DNA of 64,000 bases. Source: Streptomyces sp. P3. GTDB taxonomy: Bacteria > Actinomycetota > Actinomycetes > Streptomycetales > Streptomycetaceae. The translations under genes and the position numbers were made by a program. The notes beneath the pieces are model-generated. The model was not told where the DNA came from and searched no databases. It saw nothing but the letters and a program-made list of their open reading frames with translations. Below are positions 7,243 to 16,315 of the stretch, one piece after another. The stretch lies in contig NZ_CP028369.1 of assembly GCF_003032475.1 (NCBI RefSeq), positions 124,001-188,000 on the forward strand, in the 5' to 3' direction. The stretch's first letter is position 1, and every line of letters begins with the position of its first letter.

Positions 7243-9087
7243 TCAGGGACACAGGGGATTGGGGACGGTGACGTAGACGGACTGCGTGTCCACCGGTCCG
7301 ACGAGTTCGTCGAGGCCGTGCAGCCGGGTGAGCAGATTGGCCTTGCAGCGCAGAACGGTCGAGTCGAGCAGTCGCGCGGGCAGCGAACTGCGCATCCGGC
7401 CCGGGCCGCATGCGACGTCCGCGAGGAAGCGCCGGAAGGCGGCGAGCAGCAGTCGTTCGTCGGCGAGCCGCTGCGAGCCGAACGCGCCGACGAGTCCGAG
7501 GACGTTGTTGATCCCCAGGTAGTAGCAGAAGCGCTCGTCGGTGACCTCGTCGGCGACGAAGGTGTCGCTGGCCTCGCCGATCCCGGGCAGCCGGGCGGCG
7601 AGGTCCGCGCGGCGGGATTCGCGGAAGTAGTAGCCCTGGTTGTCGCGGTAGCGGCCGCCCGTGGGCCAGCCGTCGGCGTCCAGCAGGACAAGGGTGTTCT
7701 GCTGGTGCGCCTCCAGCGCGATGCCCGCCTCGCCGTCAAGCCACAGGACGGGACGGACGACCCGTTCCAGGTAGCGAAGGAACCACTCGGCGGCGACCGC
7801 CCCGGGCGCCCGGCCGGTCCGTCGGGCGAGGCGCTGGACGATCGAGGCCAGCCGGGAGCGGGGGACGGCGGCCGGGGCCGGGGAGGCCGCAGAGGCGTCC
7901 GTCCGCGGGCCGTGCGGCCGGGGTGCGACGAGACCGGCGAGGCAGGTGACGTCGTCGGCCGGGGCGAACGGGTTGTGGCGGATCACCACGTCGAGCCCCG
8001 TCAGCGGAAGGCCGTCCGGACCGTCGACGGCGAGCCAGGCCGGGTCCCGGACGATGTCGAAGCCGGGGTGCGCGGCCCGCCACCGCCCCGCCAGGCCGCC
8101 GCGCAGCAGTCGGTGCACCTCGACACCGCGGTGCAGTTCCTTGCGGAGGTTCTCGCGCCGGGAGTTGGTGATGCGCAGTCCCAGCGACAGTTTCAGCATC
8201 GCGGCGGCGCCGGAGCGATGGACGGTTCGCACGGAGGAGGTCGGCTGCCAGGGCGTGCCGTGGGCGCCGAGGTCCCGGAGCAGTCCGGCGTCGAGGAGGG
8301 CCCGGATCTCCGGCCGGCGCCGTGTTTCGCGCAGTTGCCAGGGATGCATCGGCAGCGCCGCGAAGCCTTCGGGCAGCGGCAGGCCGCGGCCGGCGAGCCG
8401 GGCCGTCAGCACGGCGGCGGGGACGGGGCGGCCGCCCTCGGTCCAGGCGGAGTCGGTGGCCAGCACCGACGGAGCGACGGCGAGCCAGTGCAGGGGGAAC
8501 GCACCGCGTGTTTCGGGCGAGTACAGATGCGCGTCACCGTCCGAGAGCCCTTCCCGGCTCTTCGGGGTCGGATGCAGCGGATGCCCGAGCACCAGCGCCT
8601 GCTCGGCGGCGAGGAACAGGTCGGGAGCGTCGGCGGGACGTTCCCGGCGCTCGCCGATGAAGGCGGCGGTGCGGCGGACGGAGTCGGCGACTCGTGCGAC
8701 GAGGTCGGCGCCTTCGCCGTCGGCAGTGACCGGCCGGGCTTCGCCGTCCCCGCGCGGCCGCCCGGTCCGGCAGGCGACCGGGGTTGCCTCTCGGGCCAGC
8801 AGGGCGGCGACCATGACGGCGTCCACGGGTGGGGTCTGCTCGGGCACGCCCGCCAGGCGGGGCAGGCCGAAGCGGTGCATGCCCGTCGGGGACCAGTAGC
8901 GGACGGGTGCCAGCAGCGCGACCCCGCTGGCGGGCAGCGGCACTTGGAGGCAGCCGTCGGCGGGCGCGGACAGGCCGGCCTCGCGGACCCAGCAGCGCAA
9001 GAGGTTCTCCACGGCGGCTGCCTGGGCAGCCGTGTGCGGATCGGGGTGGTCCAGGAGATCGGCGGTGGACTGGGGGGCGGTGGTCAA
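7243..9087 (-). CDS. IucA/IucC-family NRPS-independent siderophore synthetase
   Basis: 614-residue NIS synthetase that adenylates a carboxylate such as citrate and condenses it with an amine or alcohol. Family motifs are HPLHPTPKSREG (169-180), HPWQ (248-251), KLSLGLRITNSRR (299-311), RHNPF near 370, EAHQQNTL (459-466) and RDNQGYYF (481-488). The start is a TTG at 9087 with a good AGGAG site 5 nt upstream, so low translation initiation is expected. The acetyltransferase follows 118 bp downstream. I see no obvious DmdR1-type iron box, and no aminotransferase, decarboxylase, monooxygenase or ferri-siderophore transporter nearby, so substrates cannot be inferred from context. Confidence 0.9.
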   Translation of the reverse strand: MTTAPQSTADLLDHPDPHTAAQAAAVENLLRCWVREAGLSAPADGCLQVPLPASGVALLAPVRYWSPTGMHRFGLPRLAGVPEQTPPVDAVMVAALLAREATPVACRTGRPRGDGEARPVTADGEGADLVARVADSVRRTAAFIGERRERPADAPDLFLAAEQALVLGHPLHPTPKSREGLSDGDAHLYSPETRGAFPLHWLAVAPSVLATDSAWTEGGRPVPAAVLTARLAGRGLPLPEGFAALPMHPWQLRETRRRPEIRALLDAGLLRDLGAHGTPWQPTSSVRTVHRSGAAAMLKLSLGLRITNSRRENLRKELHRGVEVHRLLRGGLAGRWRAAHPGFDIVRDPAWLAVDGPDGLPLTGLDVVIRHNPFAPADDVTCLAGLVAPRPHGPRTDASAASPAPAAVPRSRLASIVQRLARRTGRAPGAVAAEWFLRYLERVVRPVLWLDGEAGIALEAHQQNTLVLLDADGWPTGGRYRDNQGYYFRESRRADLAARLPGIGEASDTFVADEVTDERFCYYLGINNVLGLVGAFGSQRLADERLLLAAFRRFLADVACGPGRMRSSLPARLLDSTVLRCKANLLTRLHGLDELVGPVDTQSVYVTVPNPLCP

Positions 9088-9379
9088 GGTCGCTCCTGGT
9101 GATCAAGGCGGCTGCGCGGGATGGGCCGGCGGGACGGCCCGGCCCACCGGCTCGCTCGCGGACGTCCTGGGGCGCCGGCTCGGCCACGGCCACGCTCTCT
9201 GCCGGCCCTCGGTTCAGAGGCGGGCACCACAGCAGCCCCTGTCGCTACAACCCCGGGCGGCGGCCGGTTACGGGTTGCCTCAAGATCCCCGCTGTGACCG
9301 AACAGTTGCCGTTCCGTCGGAAGTCCCCCACAGCGACCGCATATCGTGTGGTGGCATCGCACCCGGTCATGAGTCCCGC

Positions 9380-9411
9380 TCGAACTCGCCGTGAGATCAC
9401 CATGAGTTCGA
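9380..9411. promoter_or_regulatory. 32-bp interrupted dyad, operator candidate
   Basis: Outer arms TCGAACTC (9380-9387) and GAGTTCGA (9404-9411) and inner arms GTGA (9391-9394) and TCAC (9397-9400) are perfectly complementary around one centre. It lies in the 478-bp region between the divergent siderophore synthetase and the secreted protease gene and abuts the 10-bp array. The binding protein is unknown. Confidence 0.7.
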
Positions 9412-9510
9412 CGGAGCGTGACCGAGTTCGTTTGCGTTCGGTCGAGTTGAACCAAGCTCGACGGATTACAGCCATGTCTGATCGAGTTCGACCGCGTTCC
9501 GCCGGGTTCG
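9401..9510. repeat. 10-bp periodic GAGTTCG array upstream of the protease gene
   Basis: Seven-base elements in 10-bp register: GAGTTCG at 9404, 9424 and 9484; GCGTTCG at 9434; GAGTTGA at 9444; AAGCTCG at 9454; GCGTTCC at 9494; GGGTTCG at 9504. Intermediate registers 9414, 9464 and 9474 are degenerate. The array ends 55 bp before the protease start. Heptameric direct repeats in helical phase recall SARP-type sites, but those usually have an 11-bp period. Confidence 0.8.
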
Positions 9511-9565
9511 CTCCGCGGGGACGGTCGGAGCTCCACGTTCGTTGACAGCAGGGGGAGTAACCAGC

Positions 9566-10789
9566 ATGCGATCCATACGGCCGTCGTCCACCGCTCGCCG
9601 GGGGAGGAACGCGCGTCGTAGAACCTCCCCCGTGCTGAGCGCGCTCGCCCTCGCCTCGGTGCTCGCGCTCACCGCGACCGCCTGCGATTCGGGCGACGCC
9701 GATGCGAGCGGTCAGGCGAGCGCCTCCGCGTCGGCCACGGACGACGGAAAGATCACGATCCCGGACGACATCAAGGACCGGCTCAAAGAGCACGGGATCG
9801 ATCTCGACAAGTGGAAGAACGGCGCCTGGAAGAACTGGGACAGGGACGACTGGCTGCGCGAGGCGCAGGACTACGTCAACCCGATCATCAAGGGGCTGTG
9901 GGACCCGGACCGGATGCGGGAGGCCGAGGACCCGGACCGCAGCGTCGACGACAGCGACCTCTCCGGCGACCAGGGGGTGACCGACCCGACGCCCGCTGCG
10001 GTGGAGGCGAAGGCGGTGCCCCCGGCGTACCACGCCAACGCGCCCCAGGCGGGCAAGGTGTTCTTCGACTCCCCCGAGGGGACGATGGTCTGCTCGGCGA
10101 CGGTCGTGCGGGACCCGGCCCACCCGGGGAAGTCCAACCTGGTCTGGACGGCGGGTCACTGTGTGCACGCCGGCAAGAAGGGCGGCTGGTACCGGAACAT
10201 CGCGTTCGTCCCGTCGTACAACGACTCGGGCAGGTCGGCCTCGCAGATGAAGTCGGCGACCAAGGAGGAGGCGGCTCCCTACGGCGTGTGGTGGGGGGAC
10301 TGGGCGCAGACCTCCGACCAGTGGATCGCCCAGGGCGGCCAGACCGGCGGTGACGGCGCCTCCTACGACTACGCCGTCATCCATGTGACACCGGAGGAGG
10401 GCGGTTCCGGCAAGTCCTTGGAGGAGACGGTCGGTTCGGCGCTCCCGGTGGACTTCAAGGCCCCGGCGGTGCCGAAGGTGAGCCGCATCACCGCGACCGG
10501 CTACCCGGCGGCGGCGCCCTACGACGGGCAGAAGCTCTACCAGTGCAAGGACAAGCCGGGACGGTTCTCGCTCAGCACCGCGGACCCGACGATGTACCGC
10601 ATCGGCTGCACGATGACCGGCGGCGCCTCGGGCGGCGGCTGGGTCGCCACGGGCTCGGACGGAAAGCCCGCGCTGGTGTCGAACACCTCGATCGGCCCGG
10701 TGCGCGCGGGCTGGCTCGCGGGCCCGCGACTGAACGACGTGGCCAAGGGCGTGTACGACTCGGTGAGCAAGAAGTTCGCCGGCCGGTAG
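9566..10789 (+). CDS. Secreted trypsin-like serine protease, predicted lipoprotein
   Basis: 407 residues. The N-terminus is Arg-rich followed by a hydrophobic stretch and lipobox LTATAC, so the mature protein is probably lipid-anchored at its Cys. A ~110-residue linker rich in Asp and Lys precedes a chymotrypsin/V8-fold domain. The triad is visible as His in TAGHCVHAG, Asp in YDYAVIHV, and Ser in GGASGGGW, where the usual GDSGG is GASGG. The ATG at 9566 is preceded by GGGGGAG. The upstream region carries a 32-bp dyad and a 10-bp phased array. Natural substrate unknown. Confidence 0.85.
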   Translation: MRSIRPSSTARRGRNARRRTSPVLSALALASVLALTATACDSGDADASGQASASASATDDGKITIPDDIKDRLKEHGIDLDKWKNGAWKNWDRDDWLREAQDYVNPIIKGLWDPDRMREAEDPDRSVDDSDLSGDQGVTDPTPAAVEAKAVPPAYHANAPQAGKVFFDSPEGTMVCSATVVRDPAHPGKSNLVWTAGHCVHAGKKGGWYRNIAFVPSYNDSGRSASQMKSATKEEAAPYGVWWGDWAQTSDQWIAQGGQTGGDGASYDYAVIHVTPEEGGSGKSLEETVGSALPVDFKAPAVPKVSRITATGYPAAAPYDGQKLYQCKDKPGRFSLSTADPTMYRIGCTMTGGASGGGWVATGSDGKPALVSNTSIGPVRAGWLAGPRLNDVAKGVYDSVSKKFAGR

Positions 10790-10831
10790 CCCGGACCGGC
10801 GGCGGGCGTCCGGCGGCCCTCGACCGCCCGC

Positions 10832-10882
10832 ACCCGCGAAGGCCCACCCCCTGCGGCAAGCAGGGGGTGGGCCTTCGCGGGT
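10832..10882. terminator. Strong bidirectional terminator
   Basis: A perfect 23-bp stem (10832-10854 with 10860-10882, core GGCCCACCCCCTGC) and a 5-nt loop lie between the convergent protease and hflX genes. Confidence 0.9.
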
Positions 10883-10903
10883 TCAGCGGACCAGGACGAC
10901 GGC

Positions 10904-12397
10904 TCAGGCGGCCGGCACCGGCACGTACGGCGCGAGTTCCGCCGCCAGTTCCTCGTGCACCCGCGCCTTGAGCAGGGTGCCCTCCGCCGTGTGCTCCGCG
11001 GAGATCACCTCGCCCTCGTCGTGGGCACGCGCGACCAGCTTGCCGTGCGTGTAGGGCACGAGCGCCTCGACCTCCACGGACGGCCTCGGCAGCTCGCTGT
11101 CGATCAGTGCGAGCAGCTCTTCGATGCCCTGGCCGGTGCGGGCGGAGACCGCGATGGAGCGCTTCTCGACCCGCATGAGGCGCTGCAGCGTCAGCGGGTC
11201 GGCCGCGTCCGCCTTGTTGATGACGACGATCTCGGGCACGCCGGTGGCGCCGACGTCCCGGACCACCTCGCGCACCGCCGCCAACTGCTCCTCCGGGTTA
11301 GGGTGCGAGCCGTCCACCACGTGCAGGATCAGGTCGGACTCGCCGACCTCCTCCATGGTGGAGCGGAACGCCTCGACCAGGTGGTGCGGCAGGTGTCGGA
11401 CGAATCCGACGGTGTCCGCCAGGGTGTACAGGCGGCCGCTGGGCGTCTCGGCCCGGCGCACGGTCGGGTCCAGGGTCGCGAACAGGGCGTTCTCGACCAG
11501 GACGCCCGCGCCCGTGAGGCGGTTGAGCAGCGAGGACTTGCCCGCGTTGGTGTAGCCCGCGATGGCGACGGACGGCACCTTGTGACGCTTGCGCTCCTGG
11601 CGCTTGATCTCGCGGCCGGTCTTCATCTCCGCGATCTCCCGGCGCATCTTCGCCATCTTCTCGCGGATCCGCCGCCGGTCCGTCTCGATCTTGGTCTCAC
11701 CGGGACCGCGGGTGGCGAGACCGCCGCCCTTGCCGCCGCCCATCTGACGGGACAGCGACTGACCCCAGCCGCGCAGCCTCGGCAGCATGTACTGCATCTG
11801 CGCGAGTGCGACCTGCGCCTTGCCCTCTCGGGACTTGGCGTGCTGGGCGAAGATGTCGAGGATCAGGGCCGTGCGGTCGATGACCTTGACCTTGACGACG
11901 TCCTCGAGGTGGATGAGCTGGCCCGGGCTGAGCTCACCGTCACAGATGACGGTGTCGGCGCCCGTCTCGAGCACGATGTCGCGCAGCTCGTTCGCCTTGC
12001 CGGATCCGATGTAGGTGGCCGCGTCGGGCTTGTCGCGGCGCTGGATGACGCCGTCGAGCACGAGCGCGCCCGCGGTCTCCGCGAGGGCGGCGAGCTCCGC
12101 GAGGGAGTTGTCCGCGTCCTGTGCGGTCCCCGTGGTCCAGACGCCCACGAGCACGACCCGCTCCAGGCGGAGCTGGCGGTACTCGACCTCGGTGACGTCC
12201 TCGAGCTCGGTGGAGAGGCCTGCCACGCGGCGCAGCGCCGCGCGCTCGGAACGGTCGAACTGTTCGCCGTCCCGGTCTCCGTCGATCTCGTGACTCCAGG
12301 CGACGTCCTCTTCCATCAGGGCATCGGCCCGAAGACCTTCGGGGTAGGCGTGCGCCATGCGCTGGGTGTCCTGGGAAAAGGAAGAAGAGGAGGTCAT
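10904..12397 (-). CDS. hflX: GTPase HflX, ribosome-associated
   Basis: 497-residue HflX of the Obg-HflX superfamily, which binds the 50S subunit and splits stalled ribosomes. An N-terminal ~60-residue extension precedes the HflX subdomain (YIGSGKANEL, QLIHLEDVV... and the Gly-rich MGGGKGGGLATRGPGE linker), then the G domain with GYTNAGKSSLL (G1), DTVGF (G3) and NKAD (G4). The ATG at 12397 has AAGGAT just upstream. It ends at the strong shared terminator. Monocistronic by appearance. Confidence 0.95.
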   Translation of the reverse strand: MTSSSSFSQDTQRMAHAYPEGLRADALMEEDVAWSHEIDGDRDGEQFDRSERAALRRVAGLSTELEDVTEVEYRQLRLERVVLVGVWTTGTAQDADNSLAELAALAETAGALVLDGVIQRRDKPDAATYIGSGKANELRDIVLETGADTVICDGELSPGQLIHLEDVVKVKVIDRTALILDIFAQHAKSREGKAQVALAQMQYMLPRLRGWGQSLSRQMGGGKGGGLATRGPGETKIETDRRRIREKMAKMRREIAEMKTGREIKRQERKRHKVPSVAIAGYTNAGKSSLLNRLTGAGVLVENALFATLDPTVRRAETPSGRLYTLADTVGFVRHLPHHLVEAFRSTMEEVGESDLILHVVDGSHPNPEEQLAAVREVVRDVGATGVPEIVVINKADAADPLTLQRLMRVEKRSIAVSARTGQGIEELLALIDSELPRPSVEVEALVPYTHGKLVARAHDEGEVISAEHTAEGTLLKARVHEELAAELAPYVPVPAA

Positions 12398-12533
12398 TGG
12401 ATCCTTACGTCGTTGGAGATGCCGAGTCGGCGCCTACACGCTGCACAACGCACGAGGAGCCCGGGAGATTCCCGTGTCCCGTGCCGCGGCGACCTGACGA
12501 TGGTCGCACGGCACGGCCCGTCTCGTCACGGCC

Positions 12534-14045
12534 TTATTTCGCGGCGGGCGGAGCCTGTGGGGCGGACTTCGGGGCGTTCCCGGCCGGATGCTTCACGACC
12601 GGCGCCGCCGCCTTCCAGTCCGGGTGGCCCGGCATCGGCGGGGTCTTCTCTCCGTAGAGCCACTCCCTGAAGAACGGGGTCAGGTCGCGTCCGGAGACGG
12701 TTTCGGCGAGGCGGGCGAAGTCGGCCGTGCTCGCCGTCGAGTCCCGGTGGTTGTGCGTCCAGGCGCGCTCCAGATGTGCGAACGCGGCCCGGCCGATCTC
12801 TTGGCGCAGCGCGTACAGGACGAGCGCGGCGCCGTCGTACACGTTGGGGCGGAAGATGCTGATCTTCTGGCCGGCCTTCGGCGCCCGGGGCAGCGCGGGC
12901 GGTCCTCCCGCGGCGCGCCAGCGGTCGGAGGCGCCGTAGGCCGCCTTCATGCGCGCGTCCAGGGTGCTACCCGACTTCTCCTCCGCGTACAGCGCCTCGT
13001 ACCAGGTGGCGTGTCCCTCGTTCAGCCACAGGTCGGACCAGGTGCGCGGGGAGACGCTGTCACCGAACCACTGGTGGGCCAGCTCGTGCACCATGATCGA
13101 CTCGACGTACCACTTGGGGTAGGCGGGCTGGGTGAAGAGGCTCTTCTCGAAGAGGGACAGCGTCTGTGTCTCGAGTTCGAACCCGGTGGAGGCGTCGGCC
13201 ATGAGCAGCCCGTAGGTCTCGAAGGGGTAGGGACCGACCCTGCGTTCCAGCCAGGCGATCTGTTCGGGGGTCTTCTTCAGCCAGGGCTCGAGGAGGGCAC
13301 GGTCCTTGGTGGGCACGACGTCCCGCAGCGGCAGCGCGTGCGGCCCCTCGCGGTGTACCACCGTGGAGCGGCCCACGGACACCTGGGCGAGCTCGGTCGC
13401 CATGGGGTGTTGGCCCCGGTACGTCCAGGTGGTCGTCCCGCCGGTCTTCTCCACTCCGGCGAGCAGCCCGCCCGCGACTGCCGTGTAGGCGTCCGGCGCG
13501 GTCACCCGGATGGTGAACACGGCCTTGTCGGAGGGGTGGTCGTTGCACGGGAAGACGAGGTGGGCGGCGTCCGCCTGGTTGGCCATGGCGAGGCCGTCCG
13601 CGGTCCTGACCCAGCCGCCGTCGCGGTCGCCGCTCATCACGGGATCGCTGGTGTGCCGCACGGTGATGCGCATCCAGCTCCCCGGGACGAGGGTGTCCCG
13701 CGGAGTGATCACGAGGTCGTCGTCCACACCGGTGAAGGCGGCCGGACTGCCGTTCACCTCGACCGAGTCGACCTTGCCGTGCGCGAAGTCGAGGTTGATC
13801 CGGTCCAGGGCGGCGGTGGTCCAGGCGTTGATGACGGTGACGGCCTGGAGCGGCTTGTCGTTGGCGCCGGAGTAGGTGAAGGACAGGTCGTACGACGCGA
13901 CGTCGTAGCCGGGGTTGCCCAGGTGCGGGAAGAGGCGGTCGCCGACGCCGAGCGGGGCCGCCGGCGCGCCGGCGGCGACGAGGCAGACGGAGACGGCCGA
14001 GGCGAGCAGCGCGGACTTCAGCCGGGCGCGGGGGGTGAGCAGCAT
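12534..14045 (-). CDS. Secreted M1-family zinc metallopeptidase (aminopeptidase N-like)
   Basis: 503 residues with an N-terminal signal sequence (about residues 10-30). Zinc site HELAHQWFGD followed by NEGHATWYE gives the gluzincin HEXXH-18-E pattern. The N-terminal beta domain reads YDLSFTY... and the C-terminal part ends with a short Ala/Pro tail. At ~500 residues it is the short two-domain form lacking the large C-terminal domain of E. coli PepN. Likely an exported aminopeptidase for nutrient peptides; specificity is not predictable. The 89-bp gap to the upstream rshA suggests possible readthrough. Confidence 0.9.
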   Translation of the reverse strand: MLLTPRARLKSALLASAVSVCLVAAGAPAAPLGVGDRLFPHLGNPGYDVASYDLSFTYSGANDKPLQAVTVINAWTTAALDRINLDFAHGKVDSVEVNGSPAAFTGVDDDLVITPRDTLVPGSWMRITVRHTSDPVMSGDRDGGWVRTADGLAMANQADAAHLVFPCNDHPSDKAVFTIRVTAPDAYTAVAGGLLAGVEKTGGTTTWTYRGQHPMATELAQVSVGRSTVVHREGPHALPLRDVVPTKDRALLEPWLKKTPEQIAWLERRVGPYPFETYGLLMADASTGFELETQTLSLFEKSLFTQPAYPKWYVESIMVHELAHQWFGDSVSPRTWSDLWLNEGHATWYEALYAEEKSGSTLDARMKAAYGASDRWRAAGGPPALPRAPKAGQKISIFRPNVYDGAALVLYALRQEIGRAAFAHLERAWTHNHRDSTASTADFARLAETVSGRDLTPFFREWLYGEKTPPMPGHPDWKAAAPVVKHPAGNAPKSAPQAPPAAK

Positions 14046-14134
14046 GCACCACCGCTACCAGCGGGCGTGGGTGCCGCGTCGGCGACGCGCGCCCGGCCCA
14101 CTCGAACGGGTGGCTCCCGCGCGCGTGGGCAGAC

Positions 14135-16315
14135 CTACCTCGTCCCGGAGGGGGCCGCGGCGTGGTGCTGCGCGCGCCCCACGTCGTACACGCCGGGCAC
14201 GTCGCGCATGGCCCGCAGCAGGGCGGGCAGGTGGGCCGCGTCGGGCAGTTGGACGGTGTAGGTGTGACGTACCCGCTGCTGGGTCGGTGGTTCGACGGTG
14301 GCGGAGACGATCTCGGCGCCCTCGAGCGCCATGGCCTCGGTGAGGTCGGCGAGCAGGTGGGGGCGTCCGAACGACTCGGCGACCAGGGTGACACGGCATC
14401 CGGTGGTGTCGCCCCAGCTCACGGTGACCTCCTCGCGCCCCGCGTCCGCCATGCGCGCCACGGCGGCGCACTCGACGCGGTGCACGGTCACCACTCCCCC
14501 GCGCACCGAGAAGCCGGTGACCTCGTCGAGCGGGACGGGCGTGCAGCACCCGGCGAGCCGGACGTTCGCTTCGGGCCGGTCGACGACGGTGACGGCGGCT
14601 CCGGGGCGCGGGGCGGACGGGTCCGCCGGGGCGGTGTCGGCCGAGGACCGAAGGGCCGGCTGTGCGGTCTCGGCGGGGCCGGCGACGGGTTCGGCGGGGG
14701 CGTCCTCGGCGGGCGCCGGGTGCGTGGTCAGCCAGCGCTGGATGGCGATCCGGGCGGCGGGGGTGTGGGCGTGCTCCAGCCATTCCCGGGAGGGTTCCGA
14801 GGCGGGGTCCTGGCCCATGAGGAGCTGGACGGTGTCGCCGTCCCGCAGGACGGTGCTGAGGGTCGCCAGCCGGCCGTTCACCCGGGCGCCGATGCAGGCG
14901 TGGGCGTCTTCGCCGTACTGCGCGTAGGCGGCGTCCACGCAGGTGGCTCCCTCGGGCAGGCCGAGGGCGCCGCCGTCGGGGCGGTAGACGGTGATCTCGC
15001 GGTCCTGGGCGAGGTCCTCGCGCAGGGTCGACCAGAAGGTGTCGGGATCGGGCGCGGCCTCCTGCCAGTCGAGGAGCCGGGAGAGCCAGCCGGGCCGGGT
15101 GGGGTCGACGCGTTCCTCGTCCGCGGGCGCGCCCGGGCCGCTCTGTTCGTCCGCGGAGGCCGTGTAGGGGTTGCCGAGCGCGATGACGCCGGCCTCGGCG
15201 ACCTTGTGCATCTGGTGTGTGCGGATGAGGACTTCCGCGACCTGGCCGTCCTCGCGGGCCACCGCGGTGTGCAGCGACTGGTACAGGTTGAACTTGGGCA
15301 CCGCGATGAAGTCCTTGAACTCCGAGACGACCGGCGTCATACAGGTGTGCAGTTCGCCCAGCACGGCGTAGCAGTCGGCGTCCTCGTTCACCAGCACCAG
15401 CAGCCGGCCGAAGTCGCAGCCCCGCAGCCGGCCGCGTTTGCGGGAGACCCGGTGGACGGAGACGAAGTGCCGTGGCCGGATGAGGACTTCGGCCTGGATG
15501 CCGGCCTCGCGCAGCACCGTGCGCATCACGTCGGAGAACTCGGCGAGCGGGTCGGTCTCCTGCGCGGCGTTGCCGGCGATCAGCTCGCGGGTGTGCGCGT
15601 ACTCCTCGGGGTGCAGGATCGCGAAGACGAGGTCTTCCAGCTCCGTCTTGAGGGCCTGGACGCCGAGGCGTTCGGCGAGCGGGATGAGGACGTCACGGGT
15701 CACCTTGGCGATGCGCGCCTGTTTCTCGGGGCGCATCACGCCGAGGGTGCGCATGTTGTGCAGCCGGTCGGCGAGTTTGATCGACATCACGCGGACGTCG
15801 TTGCCGGTGGCGACGAGCATCTTGCGGAACGTCTCGGGTTCGGCGGCCGCGCCGTAGTCGACCTTCTCCAACTTGGTGACGCCGTCGACGAGATAGCGCA
15901 CCTCGGCGCCGAACTCCTCGCCGACCTGATCGAGCGTCACATCGGTGTCCTCGACGGTGTCGTGGAGGAGTGAGGCCGTCAGGGCGGTGGTCTCCGCGCC
16001 GAGTTCGGCGAGGATCAACGTCACCGCAAGAGGGTGGGTGATGTAGGGCTCGCCGCTCTTGCGCATCTGCCCGCGGTGCGAGGACTCGGCGAGCACATAG
16101 GCGCGTCGCAGGGGTTCGAGGTCGGCGTCGGGGTGGTGCGCGCGATGGACCTCGACGACGTGGCTGATCGCGTCGGGCAGCCGGCCGCGGGAGGCGGGAC
16201 CGAGCAGCGCGGCCCGGCCCAGGCGGCGCAGGTCGATCCGGGGAAGGCTGCGCCTGCGGGGCGTGGCCGGGGTTACCGGGCCTGGGGTCGCAGGGTTCGT
16301 GGCCTCCGCACTCAT
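14135..16315 (-). CDS. rshA: RelA/SpoT homologue (second RSH enzyme, RshA-type)
   Basis: 726-residue (p)ppGpp enzyme with HD hydrolase, synthetase, TGS and ACT domains. The hydrolase motif LLHDTVEDT (near 117-124) and LADRLHNMRTL are intact. In the synthetase, FKDFIAVPKFNLYQSLHT and EVLIRT (catalytic Glu) are present, but the ATP-binding loop reads IRPRHFVSVHRVSRK rather than the usual RPKH..SIYRKM, and YDLVGVRV reads CDFGRLLV. TGS (ITVYRPDGGALGLPEG) and an RLAGCCTPVP zinc-finger-like segment precede the ACT domain. The ATG at 16315 has GGAGG 5 nt upstream; a longer frame start at 16366 is less likely. In S. coelicolor this would be the rshA gene, distinct from relA. Confidence 0.92.
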   Translation of the reverse strand: MSAEATNPATPGPVTPATPRRRSLPRIDLRRLGRAALLGPASRGRLPDAISHVVEVHRAHHPDADLEPLRRAYVLAESSHRGQMRKSGEPYITHPLAVTLILAELGAETTALTASLLHDTVEDTDVTLDQVGEEFGAEVRYLVDGVTKLEKVDYGAAAEPETFRKMLVATGNDVRVMSIKLADRLHNMRTLGVMRPEKQARIAKVTRDVLIPLAERLGVQALKTELEDLVFAILHPEEYAHTRELIAGNAAQETDPLAEFSDVMRTVLREAGIQAEVLIRPRHFVSVHRVSRKRGRLRGCDFGRLLVLVNEDADCYAVLGELHTCMTPVVSEFKDFIAVPKFNLYQSLHTAVAREDGQVAEVLIRTHQMHKVAEAGVIALGNPYTASADEQSGPGAPADEERVDPTRPGWLSRLLDWQEAAPDPDTFWSTLREDLAQDREITVYRPDGGALGLPEGATCVDAAYAQYGEDAHACIGARVNGRLATLSTVLRDGDTVQLLMGQDPASEPSREWLEHAHTPAARIAIQRWLTTHPAPAEDAPAEPVAGPAETAQPALRSSADTAPADPSAPRPGAAVTVVDRPEANVRLAGCCTPVPLDEVTGFSVRGGVVTVHRVECAAVARMADAGREEVTVSWGDTTGCRVTLVAESFGRPHLLADLTEAMALEGAEIVSATVEPPTQQRVRHTYTVQLPDAAHLPALLRAMRDVPGVYDVGRAQHHAAAPSGTR

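Noticed and set aside
9414..9460. Possible tRNA or SOS box suggested by repeated GTTCG elements
   Set aside because: No cloverleaf can be drawn, and the elements are direct repeats at 10-bp spacing rather than CGAAC-N4-GTTCG.
9245..10384. 379-codon minus frame opposite the protease gene
   Set aside because: The plus frame has a signal peptide, lipobox and catalytic triad; the minus frame is a shadow.
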